Shown here piece by piece: positions 17,680 to 25,589 of a stretch of DNA of 55,265 bases (position 1 is its first letter; the number at the start of each line of letters is the position of its first letter). The position numbers were made by a program, and so were the translations under genes. The stretch is from BOG-933 sp037132135. Its GTDB lineage: Bacteria; Pseudomonadota; Alphaproteobacteria; Azospirillales; Azospirillaceae. Under the pieces are notes generated by a model. It worked only from the letters and a program-made list of their open reading frames with translations. It had not been told where the DNA came from and ran no database searches. Where the stretch lies: positions 1 to 55,265 of the forward strand of contig JBAXPR010000010.1 in NCBI GenBank assembly GCA_037132135.1, read 5' to 3'.

Positions 17680-18333
17680 TCAGGGGCGGGCGCCATCGGC
17701 GAAGCGCTGAGCCAGCCGGCGGCCGCGGATCGCGACCCGGGACTGCAGCCGGACCCGATCGGCGACCGCGATCCGCCAGCGCCAGTAGCCGACGGCGTTG
17801 GGGGTGATGCCGATCCGGCGCGAGATTTCGCGATCGCTGAGAGCGGCGGTGGCGGGGTCGCGCAGCAGCTCGATCAACTGCTTGCGCTTGTTGACTCCGG
17901 CAGCGGCCCGTACCTGCCGGGCCTCCAGTGCCTGCCCGACATCCCACAGCTTTTCGGCGGTTTCCCGCGCCAGCAGGTGCCAGCGCCTGGTCTCGCTGCG
18001 CTGGCGGATCAGTTCGCTATCCTGGTGTTCGACGGTGTGTTCCAACTCCCGGATGCGCGCTTCGAGGTCGCGCACCTTGCGCCGCCAGGTCTCTTCACCG
18101 GCGCCGGGAACGTTGGTCGGCACGAAGGCCGCCTGCTCGACCGGCGGCGTCGGCCACCCATCGGACTCCCGGGCCATCGCCGCCAGATCGCGAAAGGTCA
18201 GCCCGGCCCGCGCCAGCATGATGCGGGCGGCGCGCAACGCCGACTGGGCCTCTCCGTGGTGATCGGATTCGGCCATGGCAAGGACTTTGGCGAATTTCTC
18301 CGGGTCCATCGGCTTAATGATTTCGGTCGCCAT
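17680..18333 (-). CDS. DUF2786-type protein with coiled coil and C-terminal HTH
   Basis: A 217-residue protein. The first 50 residues (KFAKVLAMAESDHHGEAQSA, then LARAGLTFRDLA) resemble DUF2786. A charged coiled coil follows at about 80-125 (ARIRELEHTVEHQDSELI), and the C-terminal part has a likely helix-turn-helix (SDREISRRIGITPNAVGYWR) in a basic tail. A DNA-binding role is the simplest reading. The ATG at 18333 is favoured over the open frame to 18375 because homology-like sequence begins at MATEIIKPMDPEKF. It is convergent with the OmpR-type regulator. Confidence 0.72.
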   Translation of the reverse strand: MATEIIKPMDPEKFAKVLAMAESDHHGEAQSALRAARIMLARAGLTFRDLAAMARESDGWPTPPVEQAAFVPTNVPGAGEETWRRKVRDLEARIRELEHTVEHQDSELIRQRSETRRWHLLARETAEKLWDVGQALEARQVRAAAGVNKRKQLIELLRDPATAALSDREISRRIGITPNAVGYWRWRIAVADRVRLQSRVAIRGRRLAQRFADGARP

Positions 18334-18391
18334 GCTGCTCAGATGAATACCACGTCTTGCGGCCCCCTGTACCACATTTTGCGTACGCGGA

Positions 18392-19105
18392 CTATGGCCT
18401 TAAGATATCGGCCGGCTCTCTGGCACCAAAGATCGCGGTTCCGACACGGACATGGGTGGCGCCGAAGCGAATGGCCAGGGGGTAATCACCGCTCATACCC
18501 ATGCTGATCTCGCACAGGTGATGACGGCGGGCGAGGTCGCTCAGCAGGGCGAAGTGGAGCGCCGGGTTGTCGTCCCGGGGCGGAATGGCCATCAGTCCGG
18601 TGACCGGCAACCGGTACTCGTCGCGGCACCGGCCGAGCAGGGCTTCGAGGTCGGCGGGGGCGACTCCGGCCTTTTGCCGCTCGCCACCGGTGTTGACCTC
18701 GATATAGCAGCGCAGGCGCCGTGGCGTGCGGGCGAGTTCGGCCGCCAGCGCCGCCGCCAGCTTCGGCCGGTCGAGGGTTTCGATGACGTCGAACAGTGCC
18801 ACCGCCTCGCGGACCTTGTTGGTCTGGAGCGGGCCGATCAGGTGCAACTCGAGATCGGGATGGCGGGCGCGCAGCGGCGGCCATTTCAGGGCCGATTCCT
18901 GAACCCGGTTCTCGCCGAACACGCGCTGCCCGGCGGCGAGCGCCGCCCCGAGGCGGCTTGCCGGCTGGGTCTTGCTGACCGCAACCAGGGTCACGGCTTC
19001 GGGGCTGCGGCCGGCGGTGGCGGCGGCGGCGGCGATTTCCCGGCGCACCCCGGCCAGAGCCTCGGCGATGCCGGTGTCTGCGCCGGGCGCGGCGTCTTCG
19101 CTCAT
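18392..19105 (-). CDS. YggS family pyridoxal-phosphate homeostasis protein
   Basis: A 237-residue single-domain PLP-binding TIM barrel. Family members (YggS, PROSC, YlmE) carry PLP and influence amino-acid and vitamin B6 balance without known catalysis. Lys45 in LVAVSKTQPASRL is the PLP lysine. FGENRVQESALKW, LELHLIGPLQTNK and the C-terminal SMGMSGDYPLAIRFGATHVR (phosphate cup) are all present. Start at 19105; the frame is open further but the family begins here. It is divergent from the small exported protein at 19183. Confidence 0.95.
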   Translation of the reverse strand: MSEDAAPGADTGIAEALAGVRREIAAAAATAGRSPEAVTLVAVSKTQPASRLGAALAAGQRVFGENRVQESALKWPPLRARHPDLELHLIGPLQTNKVREAVALFDVIETLDRPKLAAALAAELARTPRRLRCYIEVNTGGERQKAGVAPADLEALLGRCRDEYRLPVTGLMAIPPRDDNPALHFALLSDLARRHHLCEISMGMSGDYPLAIRFGATHVRVGTAIFGAREPADILRP

Positions 19106-19182
19106 GGGTTCGATCCCCCTTGGCTTCGCGGTTGGCTGATGGTTATAGAGGGCAGGGGCAATCGACGGGAAGGGGGCAAACC

Positions 19183-19656
19183 ATGAGGAACGCGCTCTGG
19201 GCGGCGTCACTGGCGGTCTTGGCGATGCTGGCGCCGGGCTTGGCGGGAGCCGGGCAGATGGTGGAAAAATCGCCGCTTTCCGGCCTCGTGTTCGACGACA
19301 AGCCGACCACGCTCGAAGACCGCGGGGCCTTCCGCGACCTGATGACCAAGGTCGCCGCGGAATCGACGCGGGCCTGCGGGCCGCTGGAAATTTATGGCTG
19401 GGAGGTCGCCGACGACGATCAGCAGCGGGTCAACACGCTGGTGAAATTCGTCAAGGGCGCCTTCAAGAGTGGCCGCTACTCGGTCCGCCCGGCCAAGGCC
19501 AACATCATCTGGCACGCCGACGCCGAAGCCTTCACCGCCGACAAGGACGATCGGCATCTGCTGGTGCTGCTGTCGCTCAGCCCGTCGGCGACTCGTGAGA
19601 GGGCGGTCGAACTGGTGCTGTTGCTGTGCGAGGCGCCGGTTTTGGCCAAAGAATGA
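19183..19656 (+). CDS. Exported hypothetical protein
   Basis: A 157-residue protein with a clean signal peptide (MRNALWAASLAVLAMLAPGL, cleavage near AGA-GQ) and a mixed alpha/beta mature part of about 130 residues. I recognise no family. Two cysteines (in RACGPLEIYGWEV and LLLCEAPVL) could form a periplasmic disulfide. AAGGGGG sits 6-8 bases before the ATG, which decides the start over the open frame to 19120. A strong hairpin follows the stop. Confidence 0.75.
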   Translation: MRNALWAASLAVLAMLAPGLAGAGQMVEKSPLSGLVFDDKPTTLEDRGAFRDLMTKVAAESTRACGPLEIYGWEVADDDQQRVNTLVKFVKGAFKSGRYSVRPAKANIIWHADAEAFTADKDDRHLLVLLSLSPSATRERAVELVLLLCEAPVLAKE

Positions 19657-19659
19657 CGA

Positions 19660-19683
19660 CCCGGCCGACGCATCGCGGCCGGG
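19660..19683 (+). terminator. Strong GC hairpin just after the stop codon
   Basis: Perfect 8-bp stem, CCCGGCCG (19660-19667) and CGGCCGGG (19676-19683), with an 8-base loop, beginning 4 bases after the TGA of the preceding gene. There is no T-tract, so it may be an RNA end-protecting or weak terminator structure. Confidence 0.45.
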
Positions 19684-19779
19684 CCGGAGAAAGGCCGGTC
19701 ATACTGGAAAAAGCACAGCAAAGCCAAGGCATTGGCCGGAAGCCGTTGGTCCGCGCCGGAGCCGGTTCGGGCCGCCGGA

Positions 19780-19992
19780 TCAGGCGGCGAGGCGAATCGG
19801 TTTACCGGCGTGTCCTAAAGGGCCGCCGCGGCCGGTCACCCCTCCGAACAGCCGGACCCGCATATCGGCCACCACCGCCAGCACATCGTCGCGCGTCACG
19901 CCGTCGCGCCGCATCAGGGTTTCGACAATCGGATCATCGAGCAGATCGTGTAATCTTTCCCCCGCGGGGGGACGGTTATGCATCCCGGTCAT
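19780..19992 (-). CDS. Small conserved-looking hypothetical protein
   Basis: A 70-residue protein, mostly one helical block: LHDLLDDPIVETLMRRDGVT followed by RDDVLAVVADMRVRLFGG. The pattern (a DD-P-V-LMRRDGV helix, then a second helix) is one I associate with small unannotated alphaproteobacterial proteins. GGGAGG with 9-base spacing precedes the ATG at 19992; a second in-frame ATG lies at 19983. No membrane segment or metal site. Function unknown. Confidence 0.6.
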   Translation of the reverse strand: MTGMHNRPPAGERLHDLLDDPIVETLMRRDGVTRDDVLAVVADMRVRLFGGVTGRGGPLGHAGKPIRLAA

Positions 19993-20156
19993 TGGCCTTT
20001 TCCTCCCGATGTGGTCGCCTGGCGGTGCCGGCCCCACTTATTTACTTTTATTTTTTTGGTGCCGACATTATAGCGAACCCGTTGCTCCTGTGCAACGCCC
20101 TTAACCGCAAAGGTGTGTTGGACTTGGACGCCAGCAAGGGTTAAAGAACGTTATCT

Positions 20157-20198
20157 TTCGACGTAATCCTGTCGAAGGGGTGGGGGTTTTGGGGTGGG
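20157..20198 (+). other. Hairpin followed by a G-quadruplex-type run
   Basis: TTCGAC (20157-20162) pairs with GTCGAA (20171-20176) around an 8-base loop. Directly after it, 20177-20198 reads GGGG-T-GGGGG-TTTT-GGGG-T-GGG: four runs of three or more G with loops of 1, 4 and 1 base, a textbook quadruplex motif on the plus strand. It is 67-88 bases upstream of the GTG start at 20265, probably in its leader or promoter. Confidence 0.7.
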
Positions 20199-20264
20199 AC
20201 GGTCGGCCGGACCGCTGGACGTCTGCGCTCCCCGGAAAAGTCAGGCAGCAGGAAGTTATCAATT

Positions 20265-20804
20265 GTGCAGATGACGGATGCAGAGCTGGACGCCAAGATT
20301 CTCGACGGGGTTTCCCCGGTCGAGATGGATGTGTTCTTGGAATGGCGGCGGAAGGTCCGCGGTACCAACATTTCGGAAAAGACTCTGCTTGCCACCGACT
20401 ACCTCAATCACTTCAATGAAATCGTGATGCTGATTGAAATGGTTCCGGACATGACCATGATGCTCGATGAGTGCTATCTCTGGGAACCCAAGTCATACCA
20501 GCAGCATTTCCAGGAAAGCGGCTTTTCCGACAAGGAGCTGGCGATCGCCGCTTACGAGCATGTTCCGGCCAAGTTTCGCCGGCCGTTCGAGGAAACTATC
20601 TTGCAGATGCAACTGGTGGTTAGTGCCACTATCCAGCGCATGGCTGCAGCGATTGAAACCGGCAACATGGATCAGTTGCGTCTTGACTGCCAGGTTTCGG
20701 TGGCGATGATCCACAAGATCATTCAGGTGGCCAACGGCATCATCCACGGCACCGCCGGCATGATGGACCAGGACGAGATCGACGTTTATCTGGGCAGCAG
20801 CTGA
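20265..20804 (+). CDS. Conserved hypothetical all-helical protein
   Basis: A 179-residue soluble protein, acidic and almost entirely helical. Landmarks are MTDAELDAKILDGVSPVEMD, LLATDYLNHFNEIVMLIEMV and AIAAYEHVPAKFRRPFEETI. I recognise it only as a type of unknown protein in Rhodospirillales. AGGAAG at 20250-20255 lies 9 bases before GTG at 20265 and 15 before ATG at 20271, so GTG is the better start. The upstream 270 bases are AT-rich near 20040-20075 and then carry the hairpin and G-run. No cysteine cluster or catalytic motif is evident. Confidence 0.8.
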   Translation: MQMTDAELDAKILDGVSPVEMDVFLEWRRKVRGTNISEKTLLATDYLNHFNEIVMLIEMVPDMTMMLDECYLWEPKSYQQHFQESGFSDKELAIAAYEHVPAKFRRPFEETILQMQLVVSATIQRMAAAIETGNMDQLRLDCQVSVAMIHKIIQVANGIIHGTAGMMDQDEIDVYLGSS

Positions 20805-20949
20805 GCCGTCCCTGAGTCACGGGCAGTCGCCGGGCGGCGCCGCTTCGGTGCGCAACCGCTTCGGGAGTCTGGCGCCCGTCGCCGAGGTCACGTATAAGGG
20901 GGCTGCGGCCCGCCTCCTCCCCCATGGGCCCGGTTACGGAGAGAAGACA

Positions 20950-21222
20950 ATGGCGAGCAATAAGAGGGCGATCAAGGCGGCGGCCAGGAAGTTTTACGAC
21001 GCTGTGGAAAGCGCGGCCATCAGCCTGGAGGAGTTGATCGCCTTCGGCGACGAGGATGTGTTCGAGGACATCGCCGAAGACCTCCTGGAGGATTCCCACG
21101 ACGGTGATTCCGTCATCCGCCGCTCCTGGCTGGAACAGGTGGCGGCCTTTGCGCTGCTCCAGGCGGTCAAGCTCGATCTCGCCGAGGACGGCACCGAGGA
21201 CGAGGACGAAGACGAAGACTGA
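20950..21222 (+). CDS. Small acidic hypothetical protein
   Basis: A 90-residue protein with a basic first 15 residues (MASNKRAIKAAARKFY), two helical blocks and a very acidic end (EDGTEDEDEDED). GGAGAAGACA precedes the ATG at 20950. It is similar in size and plan to the protein at 38793 (basic start, helical middle, acidic tail), but the sequences do not obviously align. Function unknown. Confidence 0.65.
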   Translation: MASNKRAIKAAARKFYDAVESAAISLEELIAFGDEDVFEDIAEDLLEDSHDGDSVIRRSWLEQVAAFALLQAVKLDLAEDGTEDEDEDED

Positions 21223-21435
21223 GCGCGGGTCCGGGCATGCCGGGGCGCGTCCCGGCGAGGCTTGCCCCTGGGGGGTGACCCGTGCTTAGTCATGGCTGCG
21301 CGGGTCGGGGAGGGTAACGTGCCCGATTCGGAGCGCGCGGCGGCCGGGTCTTTGCTTGTTTCGTGTTCCCGCCACCACTTCATCCACTGACACCAGACTG
21401 CACTCCTGCGTGACTTCCGTCGAAAGGACCGGTTC

Positions 21436-22311
21436 ATGAGCGTGTTTCCGATGATCCGCATCGCTGCCATCGGGCTGGCGATCGGCAGCCTCTCTTTTGG
21501 GGCGGCCGCCCAGGCGGCGGAGTCCGCTCCGGCCGCGGGCGATCCCGTGGTGGCACGGGTGAACGGCACCGAGATTCATCGCTCCGAGGTGCTGCGCACC
21601 ATCGGCGCGCTGCCCGCCCAGGTCCGGCAGATGCCGACCGAGATGGTGTTTCCGGCGGTGCTCGACCAGATGGTCAACGGCAAGCTGGTCGCGGCGGCGG
21701 CCCGGGCCCAGCAGCTGGGTGAAGACCCCGAGTTCAAGGACAAGATGAAGATCGCCGAGGAGCGGGTGATTCAGGAGGTCTACCTGACCCGGGCGGTCAA
21801 GTCCCGGATCACCGACGACGTGCTCAAGGCGCGCTACAAGAAGTATCTTGGAGAAAATCCACCCCAGGACGAGGTCAAGGCCAGTCACATTCTGGTCGCG
21901 GCCGAGGCCGAGGCCAAGGCGCTGATCGAGCAACTCAAGGGCGGCGCCGACTTCGCCAAGCTGGCCAAGGAGAAGTCCACCGACGTCGCCGCGGCGGCCC
22001 AGGGCGGCGATCTCGGCTATTTCACCCGCGAGGCGATGGTGACGCCGTTTGCCGAGGCCGCCTTCGCCGGCACCGTCGGCAAGGTGATCGAGGCTCCGGT
22101 CCACACCCAGTTCGGCTGGCACGTCATCCGGGTCGACGATCGCCGCAAGGCGCCGCCGCCCAGCCTCGACGAGGTGCGCGGCGATCTGGAGAACGAACTC
22201 TCTCAGGAGATCGTGGCCGGCGTGGTCGCCGAGTTGCGCGGCAAGGCCAGCGTCGAGCAGTTCCGTGCCGACGGCTCACCGATTCCCAAGGATGCCGCTC
22301 CGGCCAAGTAA
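21436..22311 (+). CDS. Periplasmic parvulin-type peptidyl-prolyl isomerase
   Basis: A 291-residue exported foldase. The signal peptide (IRIAAIGLAIGSLSFGAAAQ, cut near AQA-AE) is followed by a SurA/PrsA-like N-terminal helical region (VLDQMVNGKLVAAAARAQQL). A single rotamase domain begins at about residue 150: VKASHILVAAEAEAKALIEQ, GADFAKLAKEKS, GGDLGYFTREAMVTPF, and HTQFGWHVIRVDDRR. This is the complete parvulin signature, and it should assist outer-membrane or periplasmic protein folding. argJ starts 37 bases downstream in the same direction and may be co-transcribed. Confidence 0.93.
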   Translation: MSVFPMIRIAAIGLAIGSLSFGAAAQAAESAPAAGDPVVARVNGTEIHRSEVLRTIGALPAQVRQMPTEMVFPAVLDQMVNGKLVAAAARAQQLGEDPEFKDKMKIAEERVIQEVYLTRAVKSRITDDVLKARYKKYLGENPPQDEVKASHILVAAEAEAKALIEQLKGGADFAKLAKEKSTDVAAAAQGGDLGYFTREAMVTPFAEAAFAGTVGKVIEAPVHTQFGWHVIRVDDRRKAPPPSLDEVRGDLENELSQEIVAGVVAELRGKASVEQFRADGSPIPKDAAPAK

Positions 22312-22348
22312 GGGCTTTTTGACTGACCGTCCTGGAGGGTTGGCCGTC

Positions 22349-23575
22349 ATGGCACTGTCTCCGCTTGCTCCCGCCGCTGTTCCCGTGCTGCCGGCGGTGG
22401 CCGGTGTCCGTCTCGCGGTCGGCTCCTGTGGCATCAAGTACCAGAACCGCAGCGACCTGATGGTGGCGGAACTGGCACCGGGGACCACGGTCGCCGGCGT
22501 GTTCACCCGCTCGCGCACCGCCTCGGCCCCGGTTGACTGGTGCCGCGGGGCGCTGGCCGGCGGGCGGGCGCGGGCGCTGGTGGTCAATTCGGGCAATTCC
22601 AACGCCTTCACCGGCCGGCAGGGCGTGCTGACCGTCGCCGCCACCGTCGAGGCCGCCGCCGGTCTGCTGGGCTGTCCGCCGACCGAGGTCTTCGTTGCCT
22701 CGACCGGGGTGATCGGCCAGCCGATGCCGCCCGGGATCATCCCCGACCATCTGCCCGGCGTGCTGGCGTCGCTCTCGGCCGGGGCGTGGCCCGAGGCGGT
22801 GCGGGCGATCATGACCACCGACACCTTTGCCAAGACCGTGACCCGGCAGGCGAGGATCGGCGACACCGTGGTCACGATCAACGGCATCTGCAAGGGCTCG
22901 GGCATGATCGCGCCCGACATGGCGACCATGCTCGGCTTCGTCTTCACCGATGCCGCGATCGCGGCGCCGGTGCTGCAAACGCTGCTCGCCGAGGCCACCG
23001 GCAAGAGTTTCAACTGCGTCACCGTCGACGGCGATACCTCGACCAGCGATACCGTGCTGCTGTTCGCCACCGGTCAGGCCGGGCACAAGCCGGTGGTCAA
23101 GGCCGGCGCGGCGCGGCTGGAGGATTTCCGCCGAGCCCTCGATGAGGTGATGCTCGACCTCGCCCAGTTGATCGCCCGCGACGGCGAGGGCGCGACCAAA
23201 CTGGTCACGATCACGGTGGGCGGCGCCGAAAGCCGCAAGGCGGCCAGACGCATCGCCTTCACGGTGGCCAACTCGCCGCTGGTCAAGACCGCGATTGCCG
23301 GTGAGGATGCCAACTGGGGCCGGATCGTCGCTGCGGTTGGCCGTGCCGGCGAAAAGGCCGACCGCGACCGCCTGCAAATCTTCATCGGCGGCGTCCAGGT
23401 CACCGCCGATGGCGCGGCGCTGCCCGAATACGACGAGGCCCCGGTCGCGGCCCACATGAAGGGCCAGGAGATCGAGATCCGCATCGAGCTTGGCCTGGGC
23501 AAGGGCGAGGCCCGGGTCTGGACCTGCGATCTTACCCACGGCTACATCGACATCAACGGCAGCTACCGGAGCTGA
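22349..23575 (+). CDS. argJ: Bifunctional ornithine acetyltransferase / N-acetylglutamate synthase
   Basis: A 408-residue arginine-pathway enzyme that recycles the acetyl group from N-acetylornithine to glutamate. It self-cleaves before a Thr that becomes the nucleophile. That residue is Thr193 in KGSGMIAPDMATMLGFVFTD. VVNSGNSNAFTGRQG, ASTGVIGQPMP, MTTDTF and the C-terminal EDANWGRIVAAVGRAG and DLTHGYIDINGSYRS are all typical. TGGAGGG precedes the ATG at 22349; the open frame to 22265 overlaps the isomerase gene and is unlikely. mutT follows 9 bases after the stop, the usual argJ-mutT pair in this group. Confidence 0.96.
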   Translation: MALSPLAPAAVPVLPAVAGVRLAVGSCGIKYQNRSDLMVAELAPGTTVAGVFTRSRTASAPVDWCRGALAGGRARALVVNSGNSNAFTGRQGVLTVAATVEAAAGLLGCPPTEVFVASTGVIGQPMPPGIIPDHLPGVLASLSAGAWPEAVRAIMTTDTFAKTVTRQARIGDTVVTINGICKGSGMIAPDMATMLGFVFTDAAIAAPVLQTLLAEATGKSFNCVTVDGDTSTSDTVLLFATGQAGHKPVVKAGAARLEDFRRALDEVMLDLAQLIARDGEGATKLVTITVGGAESRKAARRIAFTVANSPLVKTAIAGEDANWGRIVAAVGRAGEKADRDRLQIFIGGVQVTADGAALPEYDEAPVAAHMKGQEIEIRIELGLGKGEARVWTCDLTHGYIDINGSYRS

Positions 23576-23584
23576 GGGCCTGCC

Positions 23585-24019
23585 ATGAGCTGTGCCGACG
23601 GTCGCGACCAGCCCCACGGGCTGCCCCTGGTGCTGGTGGTGGCGGCGGCGCTGGTCGATGGCGATGGCCGGGTGCTGATCGCCAAACGGCCCGAGGGCAG
23701 GCACATGGCCGGGCTGTGGGAGTTTCCCGGCGGCAAGGTTCAGGCCGGCGAGACGCCGGAAGCGGCGCTGGTCCGGGAACTACAAGAAGAGCTGGGCATC
23801 GACACCCGCCACAGTTGCCTGGCGCCATTCAGCTTCGCCTCTCATCTTTATGAGACCTTTCAGCTGCTGATGCCGCTTTACGTCTGCCGGGTCTGGCAGG
23901 GCACGCCGACGGCGCGCGAGCATGCCGCGCTGGCCTGGGTGCGGGTGCCGCGACTCGGCGACTACCCGATGCCGCCGGCCGATCTGCCGCTGGTGGCGAT
24001 GCTGCGCGATCTGCTGTAG
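23585..24019 (+). CDS. mutT: MutT-type Nudix hydrolase (8-oxo-dGTP diphosphatase)
   Basis: A 144-residue Nudix protein that likely removes 8-oxo-dGTP from the nucleotide pool. The Nudix box is complete (GKVQAGETPEAALVRELQEE, then LGI). The preceding RPEGRHMAGLWEFPGG and the C-terminal DYPMPPADLPLV match the MutT subgroup. It begins 9 bases after argJ and converges on the FGE-like gene, whose stop is 19 bases away. Substrate assignment rests on family resemblance. Confidence 0.93.
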   Translation: MSCADGRDQPHGLPLVLVVAAALVDGDGRVLIAKRPEGRHMAGLWEFPGGKVQAGETPEAALVRELQEELGIDTRHSCLAPFSFASHLYETFQLLMPLYVCRVWQGTPTAREHAALAWVRVPRLGDYPMPPADLPLVAMLRDLL

Positions 24020-24038
24020 CGGTCCCGGCGCCCGGCCG

Positions 24039-24980
24039 TCAGGGGTTGATGTCGCGGGCGATGCGGAAGCCGAGGAAGACGCTGCGCATGGTCTGGGTGT
24101 CGCGGTCGCGCTGGGCCGAGCGGACGTTGCGCGGCACATCCACCCACGAGCCGCCGCGAATCACCCGGAACTCGCAGGCGCCGCTGATCCAGGCGCTGCC
24201 GTCGGTGGGGGCGTCGCGATAATCCTTGTGCCAGCAATCCTCGACCCATTCGGCGACGTTGCCGAGCAGATCGTAAAGGCCGAAGCGGTTGACCGAGAAC
24301 GAGCCCGAAGGCGCCGGGCGCTGGCCGTCCCAGCGGCTGCCGCAGGTGGCGCAATCGGTGAAGTTGCGGCCGATGGCATCGCCCCAGGGGCGCACGGTCT
24401 TGGTGCCGGTGCGGGCGACATATTCCCATTCGGCTTCGGTGAGCAGGCGGTAGCGCTGCTTCATCGCGCCCGAGAGCCAGTCGACATAGGCCTTGGCGTC
24501 CTCCCAGGAGACGCAGACCACCGGGTCGCGGTCGGTCTGGCCGTAGCCGGGCATGCGCCAGCTGCGCTCTTCCAGCAGCTTCCATTCGTGATCCTGCGAC
24601 AGCCAGCAGCCGTCCATCTTGCGCCCGGTGGCCTGGACGAAGCGGGCGAACTGGCCGACCGTGACCTCGTAGCGGCTGACCGCGAAGGCGTTGTTGACGA
24701 ACACGCGGTGCCGGGGCTCGGAGCGGCCGCGAAAGCGCACCTCCACCCCCTCGGCCTCTTCCTCGCCGGGTTGGGCGCCCATGTGATAGTCGCCGAGCGG
24801 CATCACCACCATCTCGGGGCAGTCGCTGCAATCGCGGAACACCGTGCCGACCAGCAGCAGCGGGCTGCTCTGGGGCAGCATGCCCATCGCCAGCCGCACG
24901 GAACCGTCCGCCGCCGCCGCCGGCCCGATCCCGCCAAGCGCCAGCGCCAGCGCGGTGAACAGCCAAACCCGGACCTTCAT
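24039..24980 (-). CDS. Exported FGE-sulfatase-fold (SUMF1 domain) protein
   Basis: A 313-residue protein with a signal peptide (VRVWLFTALALALGGIGPAA) and a full formylglycine-generating-enzyme fold. Landmarks are VVMPLGDYHMGA, FAVSRYEVTVGQFARFV, RLLTEAEWEYVARTGT, GLYDLLGNVAEWVEDC and RGGSWVDVPRNVRSAQRDRD ending GFRIARD. The C-terminal catalytic cysteine pair of true FGE is absent: the RGGSW stretch has no Cys. It therefore probably does not make formylglycine. Other cysteines (CSDCPE, CATCGS) form two CxxC pairs that may bind metal or form disulfides. No sulfatase gene is nearby. Confidence 0.88.
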   Translation of the reverse strand: MKVRVWLFTALALALGGIGPAAAADGSVRLAMGMLPQSSPLLLVGTVFRDCSDCPEMVVMPLGDYHMGAQPGEEEAEGVEVRFRGRSEPRHRVFVNNAFAVSRYEVTVGQFARFVQATGRKMDGCWLSQDHEWKLLEERSWRMPGYGQTDRDPVVCVSWEDAKAYVDWLSGAMKQRYRLLTEAEWEYVARTGTKTVRPWGDAIGRNFTDCATCGSRWDGQRPAPSGSFSVNRFGLYDLLGNVAEWVEDCWHKDYRDAPTDGSAWISGACEFRVIRGGSWVDVPRNVRSAQRDRDTQTMRSVFLGFRIARDINP

Positions 24981-25246
24981 AGCGCCCTCTTCCCCTCGCC
25001 ACCCACCGCCTCTTGATACACCAAGAGCGGGCCGGCGGAAAGCCGCCCCACCGCGAGGCGTCTTGAATCAGTGCTCCCCTGCCGACATAGGTGGCCGCCG
25101 GGGTCCGAACTTTTCCGTGACCCGCCCATGCCGACGATCGGCGCATTATACGGCATTAACGTTCGTAACGGAGTTGCCGGAGAATTGGACGCTCTGCCAG
25201 CGGCATCAGCACCCCGCAGGATCGAGCCTCTGCAATAGGATCGGTC

Positions 25247-25486
25247 ATGGCCTGTCCCGACCTCGCTGAAGCCTGCGTTGCCGGCGACCGGGAATTCCGG
25301 GTTCGCTTCGCCGACGGCCTCGAGGGGCTGGTGCGCTTTCGCGACAGCCACCTCCACGGCGTCTTCGAGCCCCTCAAGGATGCCCGCGTCTTCCACCGGC
25401 TGCGGGTAACCGAAGGCGCCGTCCCCTGGCCCTAAGACATCGACGCCATGTATGCCGCGATTCTCCGGGATGGGGTGCTGAAGTGA
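25247..25486 (+). pseudogene. Truncated DUF2442 protein
   Basis: The first 62 codons encode the DUF2442 core (FRVRFADGLEGLVRFRDSHL, then HGVFEPLKDARVFHRLRV and EGAVPWP), then a TAA at 25433-25435. The same frame continues for 16 more codons (DIDAMYAAILRDGVLK) to a TGA at 25484. The usual C-terminal pattern of the family is WPNG-AD-, so the stop probably replaces or deletes a few codons of an intact gene. A 62-residue product might still be made. No toxin or partner gene is beside it. Confidence 0.6.
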
Positions 25487-25589
25487 GACGGCGGAATCAG
25501 AGCCGCCCGTTTTTCGTATTTATTTATGCGGCAGACAAAATCATTATTAACATCCGGTCTCGCGGAAACTTACCAATATAAAGTGATCA

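Noticed and set aside
25010..25027. Perfect CTCTTG/CAAGAG hairpin near the FGE-like gene
   Set aside because: It lies upstream of that minus-strand gene, not after it, and has no T-run; I could not assign a role and chance is likely.
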